DNA of 64,000 nt, taken from positions 1-64,000 of the forward strand of contig PHEH01000008.1 of NCBI GenBank assembly GCA_002841155.1. Direction: 5' to 3'. Below the pieces are notes generated by a model. The model saw nothing but the letters and a program-made list of their open reading frames with translations. It made no database searches and had not been told where the DNA came from. Below, piece by piece: positions 35,609 to 44,823 of the stretch (positions within the stretch are counted from its first letter, which is position 1; each line of letters opens with the position of its first letter). The position numbers and the translations under genes were made by a program. Origin of the DNA: Alphaproteobacteria bacterium HGW-Alphaproteobacteria-18. GTDB taxonomy: Bacteria > Pseudomonadota > Alphaproteobacteria > Caulobacterales > Hyphomonadaceae.

Positions 35609-36940
35609 ATGACTTTTATGAATGTCACTGAAACCTATCAGGTCGAGAGCCCTCCGAAGGAGCCGAAATTCGGCAAGGCCTACGCCCTGACCCCGCCCCT
35701 GGACCTGACCCAGCCGACCGTCTTTTCCGATCATGGCGGGTATACTCATAGCGCCTTCGCTATGATGCGGGAAAAGGCGCCCGTGATGTGGCATCCGGAA
35801 GAGTATGGCGCCGGTTTCTGGGCGGTCACCTCCTATGATCTTGTCAAGAAGGTCGAACTTTCGCCGGAGGTTTTCTCGTCTCAAAAAGGCGGTATCCTGA
35901 TGAATTACGGCATGGAGGGCACGCCCCGCCATCCGCTGCTGCATTCCTCTTCGCTCAACTCCCTGATCAATCTCGACCGCCCATACCATACGCCCCTGCG
36001 CATGGAACACATGGCCTATTTCCGCGCTGATTTCGTCGCAGAACTGAGAAAACGGGTAGACATTGAGGTGAACCGCCTTCTCGACGCCATGGAGGCGCAA
36101 GGCCAGGTTGTGGACATGGTGGAGATGTTCTCTGCCGAACTTCCCCTCTTCACCTTGTGCGAAATTCTCGGTGTGCCGCCGGCCGACCGGCCAAAGCTCG
36201 TCCACTGGATGCACTTCCTGGAAACCTCGCAATACCAGGCCCAGCAGGAAGGCCTCGGCAATGTGACACCTGAACAGATCATGACCTTCATGACCGAGAT
36301 TCAGGCGATGTTCGAATATGGCCGCTCCCTGCTGGAGGAACGCCGCAAAAATCCGCAGCCGGATCTTCTCTCGGCCATCGCCAATGTGCAGGTCGATGGC
36401 AAGCCTCTCTCTCCGGAATTCCTGGATGGCTCCTGGCTGCTCATCGTCTTTGCCGGCAATGATACAACCCGCAACTCGCTGTCGGGCACAATGCGCCTGC
36501 TGACGGAAAATCCGGAACTGCGCGAACAGCTCAAGGAAAAGCCGGACCGCTTCCCGAACTTTGTGAACGAAGCCATCCGCATGGTGACGCCCGTGACCTA
36601 TATGCGCCGCACCGCGACGCAGGACACAGAACTCGGCGACCAGAAGATCGCCGAGGGCGAGAAGGTCGTCATGTATTATGCCGCCGCCAATCGCGACCCG
36701 GCAAAGTTCGAGAACCCTGACCGCTTCGATATTGACCGCGCCAACGCCAAGGAACACCTTGCCTTTGGCCACGGTCCGCATGTGTGCCTCGGCCAGCGGG
36801 TCGCCAATATGCAGCTGGAATCGGCTTACCGCCAAATGCTGTCGCGCTTCCCGAATGTGCGCTGGACCGGCGAGCAGACGATTGCGCCCAACAACTTCGT
36901 ACACGCCATTTCTTCCCTCATGGTGGACCTCGGCAAATGA
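35609..36940 (+). CDS. cytochrome P450 (second of a pair)
   Basis: 443 residues. I-helix [11 protein letters not shown] (about 286), ExxR in NEAIRMV, heme loop [14 protein letters not shown] (about 394). It is clearly different from the first P450 (N-terminus, loops, heme-flank residues), so the pair is not a recent duplication. Relatives in actinobacteria and sphingomonads include CYP125-like steroid and isoprenoid hydroxylases, but the family number cannot be fixed by eye. Its stop overlaps the start of the hydratase gene by four bases. Confidence 0.95.
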   Translation: MTFMNVTETYQVESPPKEPKFGKAYALTPPLDLTQPTVFSDHGGYTHSAFAMMREKAPVMWHPEEYGAGFWAVTSYDLVKKVELSPEVFSSQKGGILMNYGMEGTPRHPLLHSSSLNSLINLDRPYHTPLRMEHMAYFRADFVAELRKRVDIEVNRLLDAMEAQGQVVDMVEMFSAELPLFTLCEILGVPPADRPKLVHWMHFLETSQYQAQQEGLGNVTPEQIMTFMTEIQAMFEYGRSLLEERRKNPQPDLLSAIANVQVDGKPLSPEFLDGSWLLIVFAGNDTTRNSLSGTMRLLTENPELREQLKEKPDRFPNFVNEAIRMVTPVTYMRRTATQDTELGDQKIAEGEKVVMYYAAANRDPAKFENPDRFDIDRANAKEHLAFGHGPHVCLGQRVANMQLESAYRQMLSRFPNVRWTGEQTIAPNNFVHAISSLMVDLGK

Positions 36941-37680
36941 GCACCGTTCTGCGCGAAGACCGGGACGGCCTTGCCCTCCTGACGCTCAACCGGCCGGACA
37001 AGCTGAATTCGCTGACCGTCGGCATGTTCGAAGAACTGCGCGGCCATGTGATGGACCTCTACAAGGACACGTCCATCGGCTGTGTTGTCCTGCGGGGCGC
37101 CGGCCGGTGCTTTTCTGCGGGGCACGATCTGGCAGATATTGCCGAGGGCGAGAAGGTGCCCTCGCGCGGCTGGCATTCGGAAACACTGCGCCTGCTGGAG
37201 CGCCTGCCCAAGCCGGTCATCGCGGCCGTCCATGGCCACTGCTATACCGGCGCGCTGGAAGTGGCGCTGGCGGCCGATTTCATCATCGCCGCCGAGAGCG
37301 CAAAGTTTGGCGATACCCACGCCAAATGGGCGCTCACCCCGATCTGGGGGATGAGCCAGCGCCTGCCCCGCCGCGTCGGCATCGCGACCGCCAAGCAACT
37401 GATGTTCACCGCCGAAATGTTCGGCGCGGCCGAAGCCCAGCGGATCGGCCTGGCAGAACTCGTTGTTCCGGATGCGGAATTTGACGCAGCCATCGACACG
37501 CTGGCCCGGCAGATCCTCGCCAATTCACCCTTCAGCCACGCCGCCAACAAGCGCCTTCTGGAAGCAACCGATGCGCGGGATATGGACAGCGGCCTGCAAT
37601 GGGAAATACTTAACAATGAGGGCGTAGGCCCTGACATGCAGGCTCGCATCGGCGCATTCATGGGGAAAGGCCGAAACTGA
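36937..37680 (+). CDS. enoyl-CoA hydratase/isomerase family protein
   Basis: 247 residues, crotonase fold. LTLNRPDKLNSL opens it; the oxyanion-hole segments are FSAGHDL and HGHCYTGALEVALAAD, with one catalytic Glu in ALEV. In the second catalytic position the sequence is WALTPIWGMS. It is coupled to the second P450 (ATGA), suggesting that the P450 product enters a CoA-linked pathway. The acyl-CoA ligase for that step is not in the window. Confidence 0.92.
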   Translation: MSTVLREDRDGLALLTLNRPDKLNSLTVGMFEELRGHVMDLYKDTSIGCVVLRGAGRCFSAGHDLADIAEGEKVPSRGWHSETLRLLERLPKPVIAAVHGHCYTGALEVALAADFIIAAESAKFGDTHAKWALTPIWGMSQRLPRRVGIATAKQLMFTAEMFGAAEAQRIGLAELVVPDAEFDAAIDTLARQILANSPFSHAANKRLLEATDARDMDSGLQWEILNNEGVGPDMQARIGAFMGKGRN

Positions 37681-37701
37681 GCCCAAACAAAGGGACCGAA
37701 C

Positions 37702-38772
37702 TTGGCTGACTTTCTGATCCGGCGCAGCAATCTGCGCGACACGTCCTGGGCCACCGCGCCTGTAACACCGCTGGCGGATGGCATGGCGCGCCTTAAGGTC
37801 GATGCCTTCGCGCTGACGGCCAATAACGTCACCTATGCCACCTTTGGCGAGAGCATGGGCTACTGGAACTTCTTCCCGGCGGCCGATCCGGCCTTTGGCC
37901 GCGTGCCCGTCTGGGGCTTTGCCACGGTCACTGAATCCAGGGCCGCAGGCGTCGCGCCGGGCGCGCGGGTCTATGGCTATCTGCCGATCTCGGATGCATT
38001 CGATGTCGAGCCCGTCCGCGTCAGCGCGGGCAGCTTCATGGACGGCGCCGCCCACCGCCAGGGCCTCGCGCCGATCTACAACACCTATATCTTCAACGCC
38101 GCCGACCCGTCTTACGATCCTGCTACGGAAGCCCAGCAGATGCTGTTCCGGCCGCTGTTCACCACCGGCTGGATGATTGATGACTGCCTGATGGAGACCG
38201 GCGCGGAGATCCCCGAAACGGTCGTGATTTCATCCGCCTCGTCCAAGACAGCCCTCGCCCTTGCCCATTGCCTGAAGCAGCGCGGCGCGGTGGAAGCCAT
38301 TGCCCTGACATCGCCGGCCAACAAGGACTATGTCGAAGCCTCCGGCCTCTATGCGCGCACCACGACCTATGACGAGGTAGACCGGCTGCACGCGCGAGGC
38401 CTCTCGGCCTATGTCGACTTCCTCGGGCGGCCAACCCTCACCGCGGATGTCCACCATGCCCTGAAGGACCGCCTGGTCCGCAGCCTGATCATTGGCGTGA
38501 CCGATTGGGAAGGTAACCGCGCGCCGGTCGACGTGCCAGGCCCGCAACCGGAATTCTTCTTTGTGCCGACATATGCCGCCGCGCGCGCAAAAGAGCTGGG
38601 CGCAGAGGAACTGAACGCCAGAACCAGCAAGGCGCTCGCAGGTTTCTATTCGGCCTCGGCCAAATACCTGACGCCTGCGAAACAGAGCGGTCCGGACGCC
38701 ATCGAGGCAGCCTGGTTGCAGACATTGGATGCAAAGATCCCGCCCTCGACAGGGCTGATCCTCAGCCTCTGA
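37702..38772 (+). CDS. DUF2855 family protein
   Basis: 356 residues starting at TTG 37702, the only start with a leader (AGGGACC). A DUF2855 protein, fold related to medium-chain reductases but without the Zn ligands: NNVTYATFGESMGYW, VPVWGFA, VYGYLP, VVISSASSKTALALAH (a nucleotide-binding-like strand near 180) and DFLGRPT. Function unknown. It closes the P450 operon, 21 bases after the hydratase. Confidence 0.85.
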   Translation: MADFLIRRSNLRDTSWATAPVTPLADGMARLKVDAFALTANNVTYATFGESMGYWNFFPAADPAFGRVPVWGFATVTESRAAGVAPGARVYGYLPISDAFDVEPVRVSAGSFMDGAAHRQGLAPIYNTYIFNAADPSYDPATEAQQMLFRPLFTTGWMIDDCLMETGAEIPETVVISSASSKTALALAHCLKQRGAVEAIALTSPANKDYVEASGLYARTTTYDEVDRLHARGLSAYVDFLGRPTLTADVHHALKDRLVRSLIIGVTDWEGNRAPVDVPGPQPEFFFVPTYAAARAKELGAEELNARTSKALAGFYSASAKYLTPAKQSGPDAIEAAWLQTLDAKIPPSTGLILSL

Positions 38773-38775
38773 GCG

Positions 38776-39624
38776 TCAGCGCGGCTTTACCGTAAACTCG
38801 GTGCGGCTGTTGCGGGCGTGGGCTTCAGGTGTCGACCCCGTTTCGAGGGGCCGCGCTTCGCCATACCCGACGGCTTTCAGGGAGTCTTCGGGCAGCCCCT
38901 TGCCTATGAGGTATTCACGGATCGCATTCGCCCGGTCCCGGGAGAGGCGTAAATTGTAGTCATCGGAGCCTCGGGTGTCGGTGTGCGTCCCGATCTCGAT
39001 CTCGAACGCGCGGCAAAGCATGGCAACACCCCCGAGCGCGTCGATCAGCGGCAGGCTGACCGGCGAGATGTTGGCGTTGCCTGTGCCGAACAGGATGGTG
39101 CGGTTGCGCGACGTGGCGGTAAACGCAGCCTGGCAGCTTTCCGCCGTGATCAGCTGACCCGCGAGACCTGCCAACGGCGCACCGAGGCCCTCCTCGCCAT
39201 TTTCGATCGATATGCCATCGATGACGATCAGAGCAGCATTGCCCGCACGCGGATGGCCCTCAATTGCGGCCTGTCCTGTTGAGAAGCCCTGAGCCTTGGT
39301 TTCTGTATCCGGCGCCGTGCCCGTCACGATGGCCACCTGATCGCGGATAACTATATTCAGCCAGTCGATCCCTGCCGTCTGGAGTCCGGCCTGTATTTCC
39401 TGCGCCCAGAGCGCCGGGTTGTTGGCGGCAAGTTCCGGTGGCGTGGTGCTCGCCAGTAGCCGGCCGTCCCGCATTTCATACATCCCGTCCGCAATCGGCA
39501 CACATTCATCGCCATTCACGGTCTGCGTCATGGCCGCAGGCCGCGCCCCAGAGGGCGCTTCGCCGCCACAGGCGGCCAGTCCGAGAATAGCGGTCGTTGC
39601 GAGCAGGCAGGAACGGATGGCCAT
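38776..39624 (-). CDS. OmpA-domain lipoprotein
   Basis: 282 residues. A lipoprotein signal (ATTAILGLAACGG, lipobox LAAC) precedes an unusual N-terminal half with LASTTPPELAANNP and IVTGTAPDTETK. The C-terminal OmpA peptidoglycan-binding domain has GTHTDTRGSDDYNLRLSRDRANAIREYL-type sequence (the TD..G..xxN..LS..RA pattern) and GYGEARP. It likely ties the outer membrane to peptidoglycan. The start at 39624 is preferred because AGGAAAG lies just upstream; ATG 39636 is also possible. Confidence 0.85.
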   Translation of the reverse strand: MAIRSCLLATTAILGLAACGGEAPSGARPAAMTQTVNGDECVPIADGMYEMRDGRLLASTTPPELAANNPALWAQEIQAGLQTAGIDWLNIVIRDQVAIVTGTAPDTETKAQGFSTGQAAIEGHPRAGNAALIVIDGISIENGEEGLGAPLAGLAGQLITAESCQAAFTATSRNRTILFGTGNANISPVSLPLIDALGGVAMLCRAFEIEIGTHTDTRGSDDYNLRLSRDRANAIREYLIGKGLPEDSLKAVGYGEARPLETGSTPEAHARNSRTEFTVKPR

Positions 39625-39736
39625 GACTTTCCTCATACTGGCGAAGCCCGGCGTGCGGGATTTACCAACTTGAATTCATAAGCGGTGCAGCCTCCGCCGT
39701 CAAAGCGGCAGGCTCCGCCCTGCCTGGCCCTGCAAA

Positions 39737-41014
39737 TTACTTGCCGGATTTATAGACCTCGCCGCCCTTCATCACGAAGCTGACGGTCTCAAGCACCTTT
39801 ATGTCCTTGAGGGGATCGCTGGTCACCGCAATCAGGTCAGCATATTTGCCCGCCTCCAGCGTGCCAATATCCTTCGTCATTTCCAGATGTTCCGCGGCCA
39901 CGACCGTGGCGGCGCGAATGGCCTCTTCCGGCGTGAACCCGGCCTCGACCATCAGCGCAAACTCCTTGGCATTGTCGCCATGGCGCGAGACGCCGGTATC
40001 GGTTCCGAAGGCAACATTGACCCCACCCTGATGCGCCCGGCGCAGCATTTCCAGCATCAGCGGGCCAACTTGGGCCGCCTTTGCCCGCGAAGCGGCCGGC
40101 AGCCAGGGTTCATTCGTCCAGCCCGTCACCGTCGCGCCCGCCAGAACGGTCGGCACGAGCGTGGCGCCATTCTCCCGGAACAGGGCAATCGACTCCGCGT
40201 CGAGATAGGTGCCGTGTTCGATGGAATCGATACCCGCGCGCAGGGCCGCATCGACCCCGCTCTTGCCATGGGCATGCGCCGTCACCTTGCGTCCCATCGA
40301 ATGGGCGGCGTCGGCGATGGCGGCAAGCTCATCCTCCGTGAACTGTTGTTCCAGGCCTGCCGCCGTATTGGACAGCACGCCCCCGGTCGCCGTGATCTTG
40401 ATCAGATCGGCGCCTTCCTTGATCTGCTGGCGCACGGCGCGCCGGCAATCATCGGCGCCGTTGCAGATATTGGCGCCGGTAAATACTGCCATCACGCGCG
40501 AAGAATAGCCGTTGATGTCGCCATGGCCGCCGGTCACCGCAACGCTGTCGCCAGAAGCCCGGATGCGCGGCCCCGGCACCGCGCCGCGCGCGATGGCATC
40601 GCGAAGCCCGAAAATGGAATCGTTTGGCGCGCCGACATCCTGAACCGTCGTGAACCCTGCCTTCAGCGTGATCAGCGCAAAAGCGGCGCCGTCAAAAGCG
40701 GTATCCACGTCGGAGTTTTCAAATCCCTTGATACGGCCCTCCGGACCATTCTCGCCGGTGATGTGGACATGGCTGTCGATCAGGCCGGGCAATACATAGG
40801 CCTCGCGCAGATTGATCACCGGATGGTTTTTCGGCGTCGAATAGCCCGGTGTGACCGAAACGATGCGCCCATCCTCCACCAGGATGGTCTGGCGCGTCAG
40901 ATAGCCTTCGCCGGGCTTGGCCAGCACATGGCCCGCATGGATGACGGCGTTTTCGGCCATCGCCGAGGCTGAGATCATGAGCGCGCCAATGGCTGCAGCG
41001 GTGAACTTCTTCAT
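39737..41014 (-). CDS. secreted COG1228-type amidohydrolase (paralogue)
   Basis: 425 residues with a signal peptide ending ASAMAEN. Its metal ligands match those of the enzyme at 4443-5753: SHVH, the Lys in DLIKITATGG, AHAHG, SIEHG and FGTDTG. The two share the same architecture and diverge mostly in loops (the second lacks part of the segment around residue 110). A peptide or amide hydrolase role is inferred from the family. GGAAGGGT precedes the ATG. It stands alone between the OmpA lipoprotein and the MmcQ gene. Confidence 0.88.
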   Translation of the reverse strand: MKKFTAAAIGALMISASAMAENAVIHAGHVLAKPGEGYLTRQTILVEDGRIVSVTPGYSTPKNHPVINLREAYVLPGLIDSHVHITGENGPEGRIKGFENSDVDTAFDGAAFALITLKAGFTTVQDVGAPNDSIFGLRDAIARGAVPGPRIRASGDSVAVTGGHGDINGYSSRVMAVFTGANICNGADDCRRAVRQQIKEGADLIKITATGGVLSNTAAGLEQQFTEDELAAIADAAHSMGRKVTAHAHGKSGVDAALRAGIDSIEHGTYLDAESIALFRENGATLVPTVLAGATVTGWTNEPWLPAASRAKAAQVGPLMLEMLRRAHQGGVNVAFGTDTGVSRHGDNAKEFALMVEAGFTPEEAIRAATVVAAEHLEMTKDIGTLEAGKYADLIAVTSDPLKDIKVLETVSFVMKGGEVYKSGK

Positions 41015-41074
41015 GGGTTTACCCTTCCCGGATCAAGCGCCCACGGTAGCGGTTCCTGCCGCGTTTTCAACGCC

Positions 41075-41434
41075 TCACGGCAAAGATCCGGCCTCAAAGG
41101 GCGGCAGGGCCGCCTGTAGTTTCCGGGTCAGTTTCGAACGGACAATGGCATAGGCCTGCGTGATGCGCTGGCGCAGCTCATCCTCCGGAAGTGCCTCAGG
41201 CGTGACCTGCACCCATTTGGCGCGCGCCAGATAAGGCGCAGGCACAGCGACCCCCGACTCGACCAGCACATGAAACGCTTCATCGCTGCATTTGAACGAG
41301 ATGTGAGCGCAGGCCTTATCTGTCGCGGCAAACATCTTGCCCGCGATCTTGTAGATCTGATCATCGCCCCACTGCACCATGCACTCTGCTCCTGGCAGAG
41401 ACAGGCAATGCTTGCGCAGCCGGGCGGGCGTCAT
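41075..41434 (-). CDS. MmcQ/YjbR family protein
   Basis: 119 residues of the MmcQ/YjbR DNA-binding-fold family: LRKHCLSLPGAECMVQWGDDQIYKI near the start, ISFKCSDEAFHVL in the middle, and WVQVTP near 75. The fold resembles CyaY/double-psi proteins and it may bind DNA; its function is not established. The ATG overlaps the stop of the hotdog-like gene by four bases, making it the last gene of the minus-strand operon. Confidence 0.9.
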   Translation of the reverse strand: MTPARLRKHCLSLPGAECMVQWGDDQIYKIAGKMFAATDKACAHISFKCSDEAFHVLVESGVAVPAPYLARAKWVQVTPEALPEDELRQRITQAYAIVRSKLTRKLQAALPPFEAGSLP

Positions 41435-42339
41435 GCCAGGCGCTCTTTGGGATAGGCGGGATAACTCGCTTTCATCACGCCATGATTGAGCAACATCTCG
41501 GCCACCTGTTTCTGGCCAGCCGCATCAAAGATGCGTGTGCGTATCCAGTAATTCTCGGCGCGCCGGGATTCAGACAGCGCCACGACCTCGCGGCGCAGCA
41601 CATAGTCCTCGCCCACGAACAGCGGCCCGTCGATCATCCGGATTTCAAGGTCTGCAAAGAGGCCAATGCTGGGATGCTTCACCGGGAAGCGGGCGCCATG
41701 GCTGGAATAGTTTGCCAGCACACTGACCATCTCCAGCGGCACAACCGGCCGCCCCCAGGGCGAGACCGCTGCGTCTGAATACATCGGATGGTTCTCGGTG
41801 ATGACGCTCAGTTTCTCTGCCAGGGAGAAGGGGTAGAGATCCCCCATATTCTGATCCGGGCCCATCCGCACACGCTCCTCGGCGGCGCCCTGCATCCCGA
41901 CCTTCAGATCCGCCAGAATGACGAGGTCATTTGCCGGCCGCAGCGTTTTCATGCGCGCTTCCAGAAGGGTTTCGCCATGCTCAGGCCCCAGCGACGCGCT
42001 GGCCTCCAGAACGGGTGTGCCGTCTTCCTTGAAGGCGCGGGCGAGCGTACGTCTCGCCCCAGGTTCCGGCCGGTCGATTTCAGCGTGAACCTTCTCGCCA
42101 TCAAACACCATATTGAGGAAGTGGCAGGAGAAGCAGCCCCGCTCAAACCAGTCATTGCCCCAGACCTCTGCCAGCAGGGGCACGAATTGCTGGAAATGGG
42201 TCGGCCCTTCAATCGGCCCGGCCTTGATGCCAAGGCGCGCGGCTTCGGCATCGTCATGCAGGGATTTGTGTCCGCCGTATTTCTGCTCGGTGAGCATGTT
42301 GACGGGGCTGCGCAGCGGGCCTTTGAGAATATCGGTCAT
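41431..42339 (-). CDS. hotdog-fold (MaoC-like) protein of unknown role
   Basis: 302 residues from the ATG at 42339, behind AGGGAGAG. It appears to be two hotdog-like halves: an N-terminal one with SLHDDAEAARLGIKAGPIEGPTHF and GCFSCHFL, and a C-terminal one with GPLFVGEDYVLRREVVAL and IRTRIFDAAG. This pattern is seen in proteins annotated as MaoC-like dehydratases. The classical catalytic D-H pair is only weakly discernible (HDD near 28), so I give the fold rather than a reaction. Coupled to the MmcQ gene; 45 bases downstream of the MFS gene. Confidence 0.65.
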   Translation of the reverse strand: MTDILKGPLRSPVNMLTEQKYGGHKSLHDDAEAARLGIKAGPIEGPTHFQQFVPLLAEVWGNDWFERGCFSCHFLNMVFDGEKVHAEIDRPEPGARRTLARAFKEDGTPVLEASASLGPEHGETLLEARMKTLRPANDLVILADLKVGMQGAAEERVRMGPDQNMGDLYPFSLAEKLSVITENHPMYSDAAVSPWGRPVVPLEMVSVLANYSSHGARFPVKHPSIGLFADLEIRMIDGPLFVGEDYVLRREVVALSESRRAENYWIRTRIFDAAGQKQVAEMLLNHGVMKASYPAYPKERLA

Positions 42340-42383
42340 TGTCTCTCCCTTTCGCCTGATCCTGCCATGTTCATCGCGGCGCG

Positions 42384-43625
42384 TCACGCCTTCGCGCGCC
42401 CGGTATCCTTTCCGAAAAGACGCAAGCTCAGGAAAGAGAGCGCCACCAGCGCCGCAGACAGGGTCAGCGTCAGTTTTGTTGTCCCGCCCCACCCGGCATG
42501 CTCATAAACATATGTCGCGCCCCAACTGGCAAGACCGCCGCCGATGAACATCAGCACGATGTAAGCGGTCATCAGCCGCGTGCGCACGTCTGGCGGCTGG
42601 CCCAGGAAGGTCATCCGTCCCGTCACATCGATGAGGGGACCAACGACATTCATCATCGTCAAAGGGATCATCAGCAGCCACAGATTGTGCCCGAAAACGC
42701 CCAGAAGGCAGACACCGGAAAACTGGACCAGCGAAATGATCAGGCGCGCCTTCCTGGGGCCTATCCGATCGGCCCAGGCGCCCAGCGGGGCTGTGGTCAG
42801 AAGGTTCAGAAGCGCGAGCGCCGCCAGATAGCCGACCGTGTCGGCGCCATACCCCATTTCCGGGCTCGTCAGATGAAGGCCGAGGGTGAGCCATACCGAC
42901 AGGAAAACCCCAAAACCGATGCCCTGTATCGTCCCGGAGATGATGACCTCCGGATGCCGGCGGACAATCGGGATCACCGAAAGCACAAGATTGACATAGC
43001 TGCCCGCCGGCGCCTGGTCTTCGGTTTTTTCCCGCTCGTCCATGATCCGGGGAAGGAGCAATGTGATCACCAGCATTACCCCCGCCGCAATGTAGTAGAC
43101 CGTGCGCCAACCGAGATGCTCGCCCACCCAGCCTGCGCCGGCACGCGCCAGCAGGATGCCTGCAATCACGCCTGTGGTCAGCGTTGCGGTCACGCGCCCC
43201 AGATCTCCGGGCGCCACCCGTTTGGACGCATAGGCGGGCAAAAGATAAGGCGTGATGGTTGAAAAGCCGAGGAAGGTGGACCCCGCCACGAACAGCCAGA
43301 AGCTGCCCCCAAATGCCATCATCACCAGGCCCATGAACTGCCCGGCCGCAAACACGATGGCCAGCTGCCGGTTGCTGAACCGGTCTCCCAGCGGCAGCAG
43401 GAAGAAAATGCCAAGCGCCAGCGCAATCTGGTTCAGCGCCGGCACGAGCCCGATGGCGGACGGTGACACGCCGAAATCCTTCGCCACGAGAGCGATGATC
43501 GGGTGAATATAATAGGCGTTGGCGGTGACCACCGCGCTCGCAAGCGCCAGCAGCAACAGATCCCGGCGCGTCAGCAGCCGCCGGCCCCCTTCCGGAGCCG
43601 GCGGGCTGGAGGAGGCAGCACTCAC
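42384..43625 (-). CDS. MFS transporter
   Basis: 413 residues, 12 segments. The N-terminal half has the DHA-type opening (VTANAYYIHPIIALVAKDFGVSPSAIG) and GDRFSNRQL as loop 2-3. Substrate not deducible. Its ATG overlaps the phosphotransferase stop by four bases, and it lies in one operon with the hotdog-like and MmcQ genes. This MFS is unrelated in detail to the tandem spinster types at 23-26 kb. Confidence 0.9.
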   Translation of the reverse strand: MSAASSSPPAPEGGRRLLTRRDLLLLALASAVVTANAYYIHPIIALVAKDFGVSPSAIGLVPALNQIALALGIFFLLPLGDRFSNRQLAIVFAAGQFMGLVMMAFGGSFWLFVAGSTFLGFSTITPYLLPAYASKRVAPGDLGRVTATLTTGVIAGILLARAGAGWVGEHLGWRTVYYIAAGVMLVITLLLPRIMDEREKTEDQAPAGSYVNLVLSVIPIVRRHPEVIISGTIQGIGFGVFLSVWLTLGLHLTSPEMGYGADTVGYLAALALLNLLTTAPLGAWADRIGPRKARLIISLVQFSGVCLLGVFGHNLWLLMIPLTMMNVVGPLIDVTGRMTFLGQPPDVRTRLMTAYIVLMFIGGGLASWGATYVYEHAGWGGTTKLTLTLSAALVALSFLSLRLFGKDTGRAKA

Positions 43626-44710
43626 CCCGGCATGCCGGCGCGGCGGGCATACTCAGCGGCAAATTTCGCCAGTGGTACAACGCGCGCCGCGTTGGACTCC
43701 GCGTTCGCGCTGTTGGCGGTGCCGGCGCGCACACGCCCGATGATACCCTGCAAGATGCCGGCGAGGCGGAACGCGTTATAGGCGAAATAGTAGTCCAGCT
43801 CAGGTAGGCCCTTACGGCCGGTATGCTGGCAATAGAGCGCCACATACTCTTCCATCGTCGGAATGCCCCAAGCTTTGAGATCGTCGATCGCCATGATCGA
43901 ACCGCGTGCGCTGTCGCCCGGTGGCATGACCCAATTCATTAGGTGGTAGGAAAAGTCCGCAATCGGATCACCCAGCGTGGAGAGTTCCCAGTCGAGCACC
44001 GCGATCACTTTGGATTCGGTCGGGTGCAGGACCATGTTGTCGAGGCGGTAGTCCCCGTGAACGATAGTCGTTGTCTCGCCAGGCGGAATGTTCTTTGGCA
44101 GCCATTCGATCAGCTGTTCCATCTCCGGAATGTGCATCGTCTCAGAGGCTTTGTACTGCTTCGTCCAGCGGTGAATCTGGCGTGCGATATAATCGCCCTC
44201 CTTGCCGAAGCCTTCCAGCCCGGCCTTGCGCCAATCGACATTGTGCAAATCCGCGAACGTCTTGATCTTGGCCTCATAGATCGCGCGCCGTTCTGCTGGT
44301 GTGGAATCGGGCAGCGTGCCGTCCCACAGGATGCGGCCTTCAACCATATCCATCACATAGAAGATGGTGCCCGCAACGTCCTCATCCATGCAGAGCCCGT
44401 AAGGGCGGGCAACCGGATAGCCGAGCGGATAGAGCGCGTTGATGATGCGGTATTCGCGGTCCACAGCATGCGCGCTGGGCAGCAGATCGCCCGGCGGTTT
44501 GCGGCGCATCACATATTTCTTGTTGGGGGTAATGAGCTGATAGGTGGGGTTGGACTGCCCACCCTTGAACTGACGGACCACAAGAGGGCCTTCATAGCCC
44601 TCGACATTCGCCTCCATCCAGGTGGCAAGTTTCGCCTCATCAAACTGATGGGATTCGGCCACTGGCTTGGTGCCGGAATAAAGATCCTGTGCGTTTGCCG
44701 CCTCTGCCAT
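43622..44710 (-). CDS. APH-family phosphotransferase (acyl-CoA dehydrogenase-associated type)
   Basis: 362 residues. The choline-kinase/APH fold: FKGGQSNPTYQL (ATP loop) near 50, HGDYRLDNMVLHP (catalytic Brenner motif) near 220 and DWELSTLGDPIAD (metal-binding) near 243. The group is close to the kinase domain of ACAD10/11, which phosphorylates 4-hydroxyacyl-CoA in lipid breakdown; that role is inferred here. The start at 44710 follows GAGAGAGACC. First gene of a four-gene operon. Confidence 0.92.
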   Translation of the reverse strand: MAEAANAQDLYSGTKPVAESHQFDEAKLATWMEANVEGYEGPLVVRQFKGGQSNPTYQLITPNKKYVMRRKPPGDLLPSAHAVDREYRIINALYPLGYPVARPYGLCMDEDVAGTIFYVMDMVEGRILWDGTLPDSTPAERRAIYEAKIKTFADLHNVDWRKAGLEGFGKEGDYIARQIHRWTKQYKASETMHIPEMEQLIEWLPKNIPPGETTTIVHGDYRLDNMVLHPTESKVIAVLDWELSTLGDPIADFSYHLMNWVMPPGDSARGSIMAIDDLKAWGIPTMEEYVALYCQHTGRKGLPELDYYFAYNAFRLAGILQGIIGRVRAGTANSANAESNAARVVPLAKFAAEYARRAGMPG

Positions 44711-44823
44711 TTTGGTCTCTCTCAATTCTGCCGGATTTTGACTGTTACCATACCCATTGAGGGCGCTGAGCCAAGACCTGCCGCAGCGTCCGCGCCCGTT
44801 TGCCTGAGCCGGAGAAGCCATTT

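Noticed and set aside
42502-43845. A 447-codon minus-strand frame over the MFS gene
   Set aside because: Composition is that of a shadow frame; the MFS reading frame at 42384-43625 carries the membrane segments and motifs.
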